A stretch of DNA of 64,000 nucleotides from Cochlodiniinecator piscidefendens (GTDB lineage Bacteria > Pseudomonadota > Alphaproteobacteria > Rhodobacterales > Rhodobacteraceae): NCBI RefSeq assembly GCF_011326755.1, contig NZ_JAAOIE010000003.1, positions 222,710 to 286,709 on the forward strand, read 5' to 3'. Shown one piece after another: positions 39,235 through 46,716 of this stretch. Position 1 is the first letter of the stretch; each line of letters opens with the position of its first letter. A model generated the notes under the pieces. That model was not told the DNA's origin. It worked only from the letters and a program-made list of their open reading frames with translations, and ran no database searches. Made by a program: the position numbers and the translations under genes.

Positions 39235-40083
39235 ATGTCAAAGATCATCGCACTGGTTGACGGATCAGCCTATTCAGAAAGCGTTTGTGACTACGCCGCT
39301 TGGGTGGCTAAGCGCAAAGGGTCTTCGGTTGAAATCCTTCATGTTTTAGGGCGTGAAGAGGCGGCCAAAAGTAACCTATCTGGAAACATCGGGTTGGGTG
39401 CGCGCACCAAACTCATGGAAGAGTTAGCCGATCTTGATGCGCAAAAAGCAAAGCTTGCCCAGCACCGGGGTCGCGCAATTCTAGAAGACGCCGAGGCGCG
39501 TGTGCGTGCCGATGGCATTGAAAACGTAACCACGCGGCTGCGTCACGGCGACATTGCCGAAGAAGCGTTGGAAGCTGAAAAAGGCGCTGATCTGGTGGTT
39601 GTCGGGAAACGAGGCGAATCTGCTGACTTTTCTAAAATGCACCTTGGATCGAATTTGGAGCGCGTCGTGCGTGCTTCGAAAATTCCGGTCTTGGTGGCGA
39701 GCCGTGCCTTTCACGAACCAAAGAATTTTTTGATCGCCTACGATGGCGGCAAAAGCGCGATAAAGGCTGTTGCGCATGTTGAGAAAAGTGATGTGTTTGC
39801 TGGATTGACTGCCAAGCTGCTGACAGTAAGTGAGGCCAATGCCCAAAGCAAACGGGCGCTTGAAGGTGCCACCGCAACGCTAGAGGCAGAAGGCTACACA
39901 GTCGAAGCAGAGTTTGCTGTAGGGGACGCAGACGATGTGATTGCGGAGAAATCTAAATCCGGTGACGTTGATATGCTGGTGATGGGGGCCTATGGGCATT
40001 CCCGTATTCGCAACTTGATTATTGGGTCGACAACAACAGAAATGATCCGGTCCTGCCCGGTGCCAGTTCTTCTGTTTCGGTAA
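39235..40083 (+). CDS. Universal stress protein, two UspA domains
   Basis: 282 residues composed of two UspA folds, about 1-150 and 155-282. The second ends with the ATP-binding stretch VMGAYGHSRIRNLIIGSTTTEMIRSCPVPVLL, matching the G-2x-G-9x-G(S/T) pattern. The first has the equivalent VVGKRGESADFSKMHLGSNLERVVRASKIPVLV. It lies 11 bases after the SulP gene, which suggests it modulates or signals for that transporter; this is inference from context. Confidence 0.9.
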   Translation: MSKIIALVDGSAYSESVCDYAAWVAKRKGSSVEILHVLGREEAAKSNLSGNIGLGARTKLMEELADLDAQKAKLAQHRGRAILEDAEARVRADGIENVTTRLRHGDIAEEALEAEKGADLVVVGKRGESADFSKMHLGSNLERVVRASKIPVLVASRAFHEPKNFLIAYDGGKSAIKAVAHVEKSDVFAGLTAKLLTVSEANAQSKRALEGATATLEAEGYTVEAEFAVGDADDVIAEKSKSGDVDMLVMGAYGHSRIRNLIIGSTTTEMIRSCPVPVLLFR

Positions 40084-40130
40084 CCCTGTTTGCTCTGGTA
40101 AATCATAGATGAGAATGGAAGAGTGGCTGC

Positions 40131-41306
40131 ATGACATTCACTCTTTCAAATCGTACGGCGCGATGGCTTTGGCTGGACAGCCAGGGGTTGTCAGAAACGC
40201 CAACTGGATCGCTTGATCTACTTGATATGATTACGCGTCTTGGGTTTGTGCAGCTTGATACAATTCAGGTTTTGGCCCGGGCGCACCATCATATTCTCTG
40301 GAGCCGCAATCAGAACTATAGCGAACCCATGCTCAATGACTTGATGCGCCGGGAACGCGGGATATTTGAACATTATACCCACGATGCATCAGTTATTCCG
40401 ATGGCATTTCTACCCTATTGGGATCGCCAGTTTCGCCGGAAAAAGGCCTATTTTGATAAGGCTAAGTGGTTTCGAACAATGTTAGATGCATCTGGGCGGC
40501 AGGCGATCAAAGATCGTATTGCCGTTGAAGGCCCGCTTTCGACCTATGCGTTTGACAGCAAAGTCACTGGGGAAAAGAAGATGTGGGCCCGCCCGCCGCA
40601 TAAACTCGCGTTGGATTATATGTGGTATTGTGGTGATTTGGCGACTTGTCATCGTGACGGCATTACAAAAATCTATGACTTGGGTGAGAATGTTTTTCCG
40701 CATGATTTACGTATCCAACACGTGCCGGATGAAGCCCAAATCGATTGGCTGTGTGATAATGCGTTAGATCGGCTGGGCTTTGGGAGTTTGGGGGATGTTC
40801 AGCGGTTTTGGGAGGCCACGGATGCCCGTGAGGTTAAGGCCTGGGGTGGGCGTCGGGAACTGGTTCAAGCGACATTGGACACGGCGGATGGCCAAGCTGT
40901 GGATGTAGTGGCTGTTTCTGATCTAGAAAAGCGCATTGAAGACGTCCCGCAGCCTACCTCTCGGTTACGCATTGTTAATCCGTTTGATCCTGTTGTTCGG
41001 GATCGCAATCGCCTAAAAGCGCTTTTTGGGTTCGATTACCGTATCGAAATATTCGTTCCCGCGGTTAAACGAAAATGGGGATACTATGTCTATCCCCTGC
41101 TGGAAGGGGACCGTTTTGTTGGACGGATCGAGGCAAAGGCAGATCGCAAAGCTGGCACGATCACAATTATCAACCTCTGGGCCGAGGCAGGCGTGAAATG
41201 GACCAAGGCCCGACAGGGAAAATTAGAGGCAGAACTGAGTCGCATGGGGCGTTTCACAGGGTGCCGCGATTTAGTGTGGGCTTGCAAGCCGCCGATAGCC
41301 TGCTGA
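40131..41306 (+). CDS. YcaQ/AlkX-type DNA glycosylase, winged-helix protein
   Basis: 391 residues of the HTH_42 / YcaQ family. E. coli YcaQ (AlkX) and Streptomyces AlkZ are DNA glycosylases that unhook alkylated bases and interstrand cross-links. The catalytic QxD motif of the YcaQ type is visible as Q41-L-D43 (GFVQLDTIQVLARAHHHI). The conserved HYTHDASVIPMAFLPYW and C-terminal NPFDPVVRDRNRL and FDYRIEIFVPAVKRKWGYYVYPLL are family blocks. Single gene; activity is inferred from family membership. Confidence 0.88.
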   Translation: MTFTLSNRTARWLWLDSQGLSETPTGSLDLLDMITRLGFVQLDTIQVLARAHHHILWSRNQNYSEPMLNDLMRRERGIFEHYTHDASVIPMAFLPYWDRQFRRKKAYFDKAKWFRTMLDASGRQAIKDRIAVEGPLSTYAFDSKVTGEKKMWARPPHKLALDYMWYCGDLATCHRDGITKIYDLGENVFPHDLRIQHVPDEAQIDWLCDNALDRLGFGSLGDVQRFWEATDAREVKAWGGRRELVQATLDTADGQAVDVVAVSDLEKRIEDVPQPTSRLRIVNPFDPVVRDRNRLKALFGFDYRIEIFVPAVKRKWGYYVYPLLEGDRFVGRIEAKADRKAGTITIINLWAEAGVKWTKARQGKLEAELSRMGRFTGCRDLVWACKPPIAC

Positions 41307-41384
41307 AATTAAATGAAAAATAAAACGATGCCGCAGGTGCGAAAAAACCGTTGCATTGAACGATTGAATCCGCAAATCTACCTG

Positions 41385-41583
41385 TATCAAGGTGCCACCT
41401 TCGGGTGGAGAATTGGGAAGCTGGTGAAACTCCGGCACTGCCCCCGCAACGGTAAAGACGGGTAAGGCATAGCAAAGCCACTGAGGAAATTCGGGAAGGC
41501 GCTGTGTTGGTCAATTTGGCCCTGTCTAAGTCCGGAAACCAGCCTTGGTGAACGTCAATATTCACCTGTCGCGGGGTCGCGAC
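41385..41583 (+). ncRNA. Cobalamin (B12) riboswitch
   Basis: The B12-box core is present at 41421-41452 (GGTGAAACTCC, then ACTGCCCCCGCAACGGT), preceded by AATTGGGAAG. The closing stem P1 is CAAGG (41388-41392) with CCTTG (41543-41547), and AAGTCCGGAAACCAGCC (41528-41544) is the conserved 3' part. Next come the hairpin GGTGAA/TTCACC (41547-41566) and then GTCGCGGGGTCGCGAC (41568-41583). Its GCGGGG (41571-41576) is complementary to CCCCGC in L5 (41442-41447), the expected kissing loop. The ribosome-binding site GGAG lies at 41591, immediately after, so translational control by B12 is likely. Confidence 0.95.
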
Positions 41584-41600
41584 CAAGGACGGAGAGAACT

Positions 41601-41873
41601 ATGCAGTTCAACAAATTGGTAGACGGATTGTGCAATGCGCCAAGTGAAGGTGCGGAACTAAACGCGCGTATGGCGTTGATGGAATGGGTGCTTACCCTTC
41701 CTCAAGGGACGGATACACGCGCCGAAGCCCGAGTCGCATTAAAGCGTTGTGCCGATGGCGTACAAAGCAAAGCGTTAGTTTTGTTCGAAAAGATGCTGCG
41801 GGAAATTGCCGAAACACCCACGATTACACCTATACGACGCGGCGGTGCGCGTAAGAAACGGCATTTGCACTGA
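41601..41873 (+). CDS. Riboswitch-controlled small protein of unknown function
   Basis: 90 residues, ATG 41601 six bases after GGAG and directly behind the cobalamin riboswitch. The sequence looks helical (ELNARMALMEWVLTLPQG, RAEARVALKRCADGVQSKALVLFEKMLREIAE) and ends in a strongly basic tail (IRRGGARKKRHLH). It has no signal peptide, membrane span or recognised motif. No B12 transport or synthesis gene follows, so this small protein appears to be the only direct target of the riboswitch. It could be a regulatory or chaperone-like protein, or an upstream reading frame; the function is unknown. Confidence 0.75.
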   Translation: MQFNKLVDGLCNAPSEGAELNARMALMEWVLTLPQGTDTRAEARVALKRCADGVQSKALVLFEKMLREIAETPTITPIRRGGARKKRHLH

Positions 41874-41895
41874 GCTTATTGAACAATAAAAAGGG

Positions 41896-41917
41896 TTGGG
41901 GCGTAATTGCGCCCCAA
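41896..41917. terminator. Hairpin after the riboswitch gene
   Basis: TTGGGGCG pairs with CGCCCCAA over a six-base loop. On the plus strand no T run follows. On the minus strand it is followed by CCCTTTTTATT, so it looks more like a terminator in that direction, although no minus-strand gene enters here. Confidence 0.5.
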
Positions 41918-41996
41918 TGCGTCATAAGAAAACGAGCCTTCAGTATTCTACCGGACGTAACACCCTTATTTTAATAGCATTTTCCGATACACAGAC

Positions 41997-42037
41997 TATG
42001 CATAAAGTGTGTGACAAAGGTATGACGCTTATGCGTA
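41997..42037. promoter_or_regulatory. Second copy of the TATGCATAAA inverted-repeat motif
   Basis: Left arm TATGCATAAA (41997-42006), identical to that at 16962 including the flanks ACTATGCATAAAGTGT, and a right arm CTTATGCGTA (42028-42037) matching eight of ten bases. Arm-to-arm distance is 31 bases here and 20 at the first site, a difference of one DNA helical turn. It stands in the 303-base gap 41874-42176 ahead of a lipoprotein gene; besides the hairpin at 41896 I see nothing else there. Confidence 0.5.
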
Positions 42038-42176
42038 GGTTTTGTGAGATTTGAAAACCAACAAAGCGTCGGGTTGGTCAGAATTTGTAAACGGACTGGG
42101 TGAGTTATTGCTTCCAATTTGTTTGGCATCAGAATCTTGCTGCGCAGGAAACATGTGTATTGAAAGGGCTAATAAT

Positions 42177-42725
42177 ATGAAAAAATGGAGCATTTGGGCT
42201 GTAGTCGGGCTATTGGCCGCATGTGTTGAAACAACCCCAAGTATTCGCTGGCAGTCCGAACTTCAGGAACCGGGGAGCTATGTGTCAATTCATCAGAGCG
42301 GAATAGGATTGATCCATCACGTTTTCAGAGGGCGTGATGGAAATGCGCATCGCGTGGAAAGCTATCGAGGACCAGCTCCTGAGGGTATACCAGAATTTAC
42401 CACGTACCTCGATCAGCATGGAAACTATGTACGTTGGGGAAACGCAGAAGGTATTCAAGCCGAATACCAGCCACATAATTGTGTGCGGACGCTTGGCGAA
42501 TGCAGGTTTACCAAAACTACCGCTAATGGGGAGGTCTCTGATTGGGTCCGCCGAACAATTGCGACGTCGGATGGATATAGTTACCAACTTTTGCGAGAAG
42601 GGGACACCGAACCGACGTATAGCGGGCATGCTGTGCTTGATGCGCGGGGTGTTGCTGGAAGCGGTGCAGTATTAGGCCCTAGAGGACCGCAGACCAATAC
42701 ACTGGTGGGGCGAGGGACGCTGTAA
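42177..42725 (+). CDS. Putative lipoprotein of unknown function
   Basis: 182 residues from ATG 42177, preceded by GAAAGGG; an open frame reaches back to 42051 but lacks a signal sequence, whereas this start gives MKKWSIWAVVGLLAACVE with lipobox LAAC (Cys16). The mature part contains two further Cys (HNCVRTLGECRF) likely to pair, and a Gly-rich C terminus. No Asp follows the lipidated Cys, so sorting to the outer membrane is possible. No family recognised. It lies downstream of the repeated TATGCATAAA motif. Confidence 0.75.
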   Translation: MKKWSIWAVVGLLAACVETTPSIRWQSELQEPGSYVSIHQSGIGLIHHVFRGRDGNAHRVESYRGPAPEGIPEFTTYLDQHGNYVRWGNAEGIQAEYQPHNCVRTLGECRFTKTTANGEVSDWVRRTIATSDGYSYQLLREGDTEPTYSGHAVLDARGVAGSGAVLGPRGPQTNTLVGRGTL

Positions 42726-42945
42726 GCCAAGACCCTTTCAGAGCCGATATTTCCACTGGTGTAATCAATGCAATTAAGGCGCGATTAGATGTACAGTTTA
42801 ATCGTGCCTTGAGACGGTGCTGAAATTGGCCTCTCCTGAACACAATATGACCATTAACCAAAATTAACCTTTGAGGAATGGGACTGATTTTACCATTTGG
42901 TTGAAGCGGTTCGTTCGAAACATTGTTAGGTATTATGGTAGGTCG

Positions 42946-43926
42946 ATGGCTTTAGAAAATGTACTGGTTTACAATTTTGCAAGTGGTGACAACACGTATC
43001 CGCACAGCGGCACATTTACCGTAGGTGTTGCTGGGCAGGTAACGATTGATGATTCGAATGGCTCGGATGATGGTGTGTTCGGGGATTTTACGCACACTGG
43101 TGGCGCAGATGTTCCTGATCAGGATGTATCGGCTTCCTCAGTGTCAGGGATCAATGTCGGCGATACAATTGACTTACGGTATAAATATACGATCACAGGC
43201 TCCGATGGATCCAATGGCACAATTTATTTTGTCGCAACCAATAACGCGGCGAACTACGGACCACTTTTTGTTTCCAATCAACCACTAGACCCTGCTGTCA
43301 CTTATACCTTTGGTACATTTAACACTGACGGAGCGGTTGCTTATGCCCGTCTCGTTCCGTGTTTTACCAGTGGAACGTGGATTGAGACCGCCAAGGGCCC
43401 ACGGCTCATTGACTCTTTGAAAGAGGGTGATCTGATTTTAACCCGAGATAACGGGTTTCAACCGATGCGTTGGATTGGCCGTTGTACGGTTCCAGCTGCT
43501 GGGAAAACCTCCCCGGTCCATATTGCCGCGCACGTATTGGGCAATGACCGCGGTTTGCTGGTTTCGCCGAACCATCGGATGTTGATAGAAGCCGCGATCG
43601 CGGACATGTATTTCGGCGAGCGTGAATTGTTGGTTTCGGCTAAGCATCTTCTTACGACACCTGGGATCACTCGTCGCGTTGGGGGCATGGTGACCTATAT
43701 TCATATTTTATTTGATGAACACCAAGTGGTATTGGCCAATGGGGCATATAGCGAGAGCTTTTTTCCCGGCCCGGTTGGGTTGAATTCGCTTGCTCACGAA
43801 ACACGTCAAGAAGTGTTGGAATTGTTTCCCGAGTTGCGTTCAAACACACCGAAAGGGTTCGAGCAGACCGCGCGCATGTGTCTGACACAGAAAGAGGCGA
43901 CAGTGCTTCAGCAACTCGTCGCCTGA
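42946..43926 (+). CDS. Hint domain-containing protein
   Basis: 326 residues from ATG 42946 (MALENVLVYNF). Residues 1-145 form a beta-rich Gly/Asp/Thr module without signal peptide. The Hint module begins near residue 148 at PCFTSGTWIETAKGPRLIDSLKEGDLILTRDNG, with Cys as the splice-type nucleophile, and continues through VHIAAHVLG and LLVSPNHRMLI. Hint domains of this type are abundant in Rhodobacterales and occur at the end of secreted calcium-binding proteins; they autoprocess in inteins and hedgehog, but the C-terminal His-Asn of inteins is not apparent. It faces the beta-oxidation operon, 50 bases from the end of its last gene. Confidence 0.85.
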   Translation: MALENVLVYNFASGDNTYPHSGTFTVGVAGQVTIDDSNGSDDGVFGDFTHTGGADVPDQDVSASSVSGINVGDTIDLRYKYTITGSDGSNGTIYFVATNNAANYGPLFVSNQPLDPAVTYTFGTFNTDGAVAYARLVPCFTSGTWIETAKGPRLIDSLKEGDLILTRDNGFQPMRWIGRCTVPAAGKTSPVHIAAHVLGNDRGLLVSPNHRMLIEAAIADMYFGERELLVSAKHLLTTPGITRRVGGMVTYIHILFDEHQVVLANGAYSESFFPGPVGLNSLAHETRQEVLELFPELRSNTPKGFEQTARMCLTQKEATVLQQLVA

Positions 43927-43976
43927 TTTAATGTTTGCTCTTTGGGCCGCCCGGTGGACTGCCCATTTTTGTTGGT

Positions 43977-46181
43977 TTAGGCGGCTTTGGTTGCCTTATC
44001 AAAGCGTCCGTAGAAACTTTGGCCTTTGGCAGCCATATCGCGCAAGAGTTTTGGGGGTTCAAAGCGCGCGCCATAGGTTTCGGTTAGCTGATCACAGCGT
44101 TCCGCAGCATAAGGTGTGCCGAGGATGTCAAGCCAGCTGAACGGGCCACCAGACCACGGCGCAAAGCCCCAAGCAAGGATCGCGCCGACGTCGCCTTCGC
44201 GGATGTCTTCTAGCACGCCTTCTTCTAATGCACGCACGGCTTCAAGCACTTGGGCGAACAGCAGGCGGTGCTGGACTTCGGTGAGGTCGGGTTGATCATC
44301 CAAGCGTGCGAATTTTTCGCCGAGACCTGACCAATAGCCTTGGCGTTTGCCTTTTTCGTCGTAATCAAAGAACCCAGCGTTGGCTTTGCGGCCCAAGCGG
44401 CCCTCAGATTCCATCCAGAAGATTACGTCATCAACAGCGCCGTCTGGGTAGGCATCGCCCATGGCGGATTTGGTTGCGCGGGCGATTTTGGCACCAAGAT
44501 CAATCGAGGTTTCATCAACCAACTGAAGCGGACCAACAGGCATGCCCAGCATCTGTGCGGCGCGGTCAACAAGGGCAGGGGAAACGCCCTCTGCCACCAT
44601 GCGAATGCCCTCATTGACGTAGGGGATGATGCAGCGATTGCAGTAGAAGAACCGCGCGTCATTTACGACGATGGGTGTTTTGCGGATTTGGCGAACATAA
44701 TCGAGCGCCTTGGCGACCGCACGATCACCGGTTTCTTTGCCTTTGATGATCTCAACCAACATCATCTTTTCAACGGGGGAAAAGAAGTGAATGCCGATGT
44801 ATTGATCCGCGCGCTTGCTGGCCTTGGCCAATTCGGAAATGGGCAAGGTTGAAGTGTTGGTCGCAAAGATACAATCGTCGGGAATGATAGCTTCGACTTT
44901 TTTTGTGATCTCGGCTTTGACGGTTGGGTCTTCAAACACGGCCTCGATGATCAGATCGCAGCCCTTTAGCGCGTCAAGGTCCGTAGTTGCGTTGATACGG
45001 CTTAAGACTTGGGTCTTCTTTTCTTCTGTGGTTTTCTTGCGGGAAATCCCTTTGTCTAGGTATGCTTCGGTGTAGGCTTTGCCTTTGTCGGCGGAGGCCT
45101 GCTCCTGATCAATCAGGACAACCTCCATCCCGGCAGTGGCTGACACGAGTGCGATACCAGCGCCCATCATACCAGCGCCCAATACGCCGACTTTGCGCAC
45201 GGTTTGATCGTCAACGGCGGGGCGGTTTGCCCCTTTGTCCAAAGCTTCTTTGTTGATGAATAAGCTGCGGATCATGGCAGAGGAGGACGGGTTCATCAGA
45301 ACATTGACGAACCAACGCGCCTCAACTTTCAGCGCTGTGTCAAAGGGAACTTGCGCCCCCTCGTAAACCGCGCTGAGCAGGGCTTTGGCAGCGGGAAAGG
45401 CACCTTTGGTTTTTCCGTGAATCATCGCTGATGCACCGACAAAGGTCATGAAACCAGACGGATGATAAGGCGCGCCGCCCGGCATTTTGTAGCCTTTGGC
45501 GTCCCATGGTTTGACGATGTCGGCGTCTTTGGCGTTCAACACCCATTCTTTTGCGGCCGATAAAAGTTCATCGGCGGGAACGACGTCATCGACAACGCCT
45601 GCGGCTTCGGCCTTTTTGGGATCGTTGAGCTTGCCCTCAAGCAAAAGCGGTGCAGCGGCCATTGCGCCCATTTTGCGAACAAGCCGCGTTGTCCCACCTG
45701 CGCCGGGAAAAATGCCAACCATGATTTCTGGCAGGCCGATTTTGGCCTTTGGATTGTCAGCCGCGATGATGCGGTGGCACGCGAGCGGAATTTCTAGACC
45801 AATGCCAAGCGCTGTACCGGGGAGGGCCGCTACGATAGGTTTGCCGCCCTTATTGGTTTTGGTGTCCATCCCAGCGCGTTCGATTTTGCGCAAGATCGCG
45901 TGCATGTCCATGACACCGTCAAACAGACCTTGGGCGGGGTTGTCACCCGCAGAATCTTTCATGGCGGCGATGATGTTTAGGTCCATCCCACCAGCAAATG
46001 AGCCGGGTTTGCCAGAGGTGATAATCACACCTTTGACAGCATCGTCTGCGATGGCGGTGTCGATCATATCATTCAGATCGCTGAACCCTTGTTGGTTCAT
46101 AACGTTCATGGATTTGCCGACGGTATCCCAAGTGATTGTCGCGACGCCATCTGCGTCTACGGAGTAGGTAAAATCAGACAT
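43977..46181 (-). CDS. Fatty acid oxidation multifunctional protein (enoyl-CoA hydratase/3-hydroxyacyl-CoA dehydrogenase)
   Basis: 734 residues. An N-terminal crotonase domain (about 1-190) has the oxyanion-hole segment GSFAGGMDLN and ALGIGLEIPLACHRIIA. A 3-hydroxyacyl-CoA dehydrogenase part begins near residue 330 with the NAD site GVLGAGMMGAGIALVSATAG and continues with IGIHFFSPVEKMMLVEIIKG and NDARFFYCNRCI. It is of FadJ/FadB type and carries out hydration and oxidation in beta-oxidation. It is the last gene of the operon and overlaps the NADAR gene by eight bases. Confidence 0.96.
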   Translation of the reverse strand: MSDFTYSVDADGVATITWDTVGKSMNVMNQQGFSDLNDMIDTAIADDAVKGVIITSGKPGSFAGGMDLNIIAAMKDSAGDNPAQGLFDGVMDMHAILRKIERAGMDTKTNKGGKPIVAALPGTALGIGLEIPLACHRIIAADNPKAKIGLPEIMVGIFPGAGGTTRLVRKMGAMAAAPLLLEGKLNDPKKAEAAGVVDDVVPADELLSAAKEWVLNAKDADIVKPWDAKGYKMPGGAPYHPSGFMTFVGASAMIHGKTKGAFPAAKALLSAVYEGAQVPFDTALKVEARWFVNVLMNPSSSAMIRSLFINKEALDKGANRPAVDDQTVRKVGVLGAGMMGAGIALVSATAGMEVVLIDQEQASADKGKAYTEAYLDKGISRKKTTEEKKTQVLSRINATTDLDALKGCDLIIEAVFEDPTVKAEITKKVEAIIPDDCIFATNTSTLPISELAKASKRADQYIGIHFFSPVEKMMLVEIIKGKETGDRAVAKALDYVRQIRKTPIVVNDARFFYCNRCIIPYVNEGIRMVAEGVSPALVDRAAQMLGMPVGPLQLVDETSIDLGAKIARATKSAMGDAYPDGAVDDVIFWMESEGRLGRKANAGFFDYDEKGKRQGYWSGLGEKFARLDDQPDLTEVQHRLLFAQVLEAVRALEEGVLEDIREGDVGAILAWGFAPWSGGPFSWLDILGTPYAAERCDQLTETYGARFEPPKLLRDMAAKGQSFYGRFDKATKAA

Positions 46182-46710
46182 CTATGTTCTCCCAAGTTTC
46201 AGACGCGCATGCACGCGCTTCTTTCGGATAGGTTTTTGCCAGTTCATCTCGAACTGATGTGAGTATTTGACCCAAAAGGTTTTGACCGGGCCACAAGTCT
46301 ACAGGCGTGGTCACAGCGTGTGCTGCGTCCAACCCGATGCCCCAAATCGTATCGACAGGGCTGGCTTCGGCTAATTGTTTGGGTAGGGTTTGAAAAAGTT
46401 TGCGACGCAGGCCTTTGTTCTGGTCGAATTTTGCCATGTTAATATTCGTAACAATCTTTACCTTTTCGGCATCCCATTTGGCGTGATCAAAGCCGCGCAC
46501 TTTGCGCCCGAGGGCTTTCTGGCACCCGGGTTCTGGTTCAGCAAGTATTTGCGCCCCAATTTCGGCGTCATTAAATAGAATGGCCTTTTCATACATCATA
46601 GCCTGTTCGGCTGTTTCAAAGGTTTGATCCGCATAGGAAAAGTGGCTGGGGTGCCATTGACTAAATGGACCAGACCAAAAGAAATGAAAAGAATGCTCAT
46701 CAACTAGCAT
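46174..46710 (-). CDS. NADAR-family protein (YbiA-like)
   Basis: 178 residues. Motifs of the NADAR fold are HFFWSGPFSQWHPSHF at the N terminus, the helix FETAEQAMMYEKAILF, LGRKVRGFDHAKWDAEKV and the C-terminal WGIGLDAAHA followed by GQNLLGQIL. NADAR proteins are N-glycosidases acting on ADP-ribose-like conjugates, riboflavin intermediates or ADP-ribosylated DNA. Here the gene lies between the thiolase and the multifunctional dehydrogenase, overlapping the latter by eight bases, so it is made together with beta-oxidation enzymes. Its role there is unknown. Confidence 0.88.
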   Translation of the reverse strand: MLVDEHSFHFFWSGPFSQWHPSHFSYADQTFETAEQAMMYEKAILFNDAEIGAQILAEPEPGCQKALGRKVRGFDHAKWDAEKVKIVTNINMAKFDQNKGLRRKLFQTLPKQLAEASPVDTIWGIGLDAAHAVTTPVDLWPGQNLLGQILTSVRDELAKTYPKEARACASETWENIDV

Positions 46711-46716
46711 TACTCA

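Noticed and set aside
45496..46167. 223-residue plus-strand frame opposite the multifunctional dehydrogenase gene
   Set aside because: It lies entirely against the crotonase domain and has the low-complexity composition of a shadow frame.
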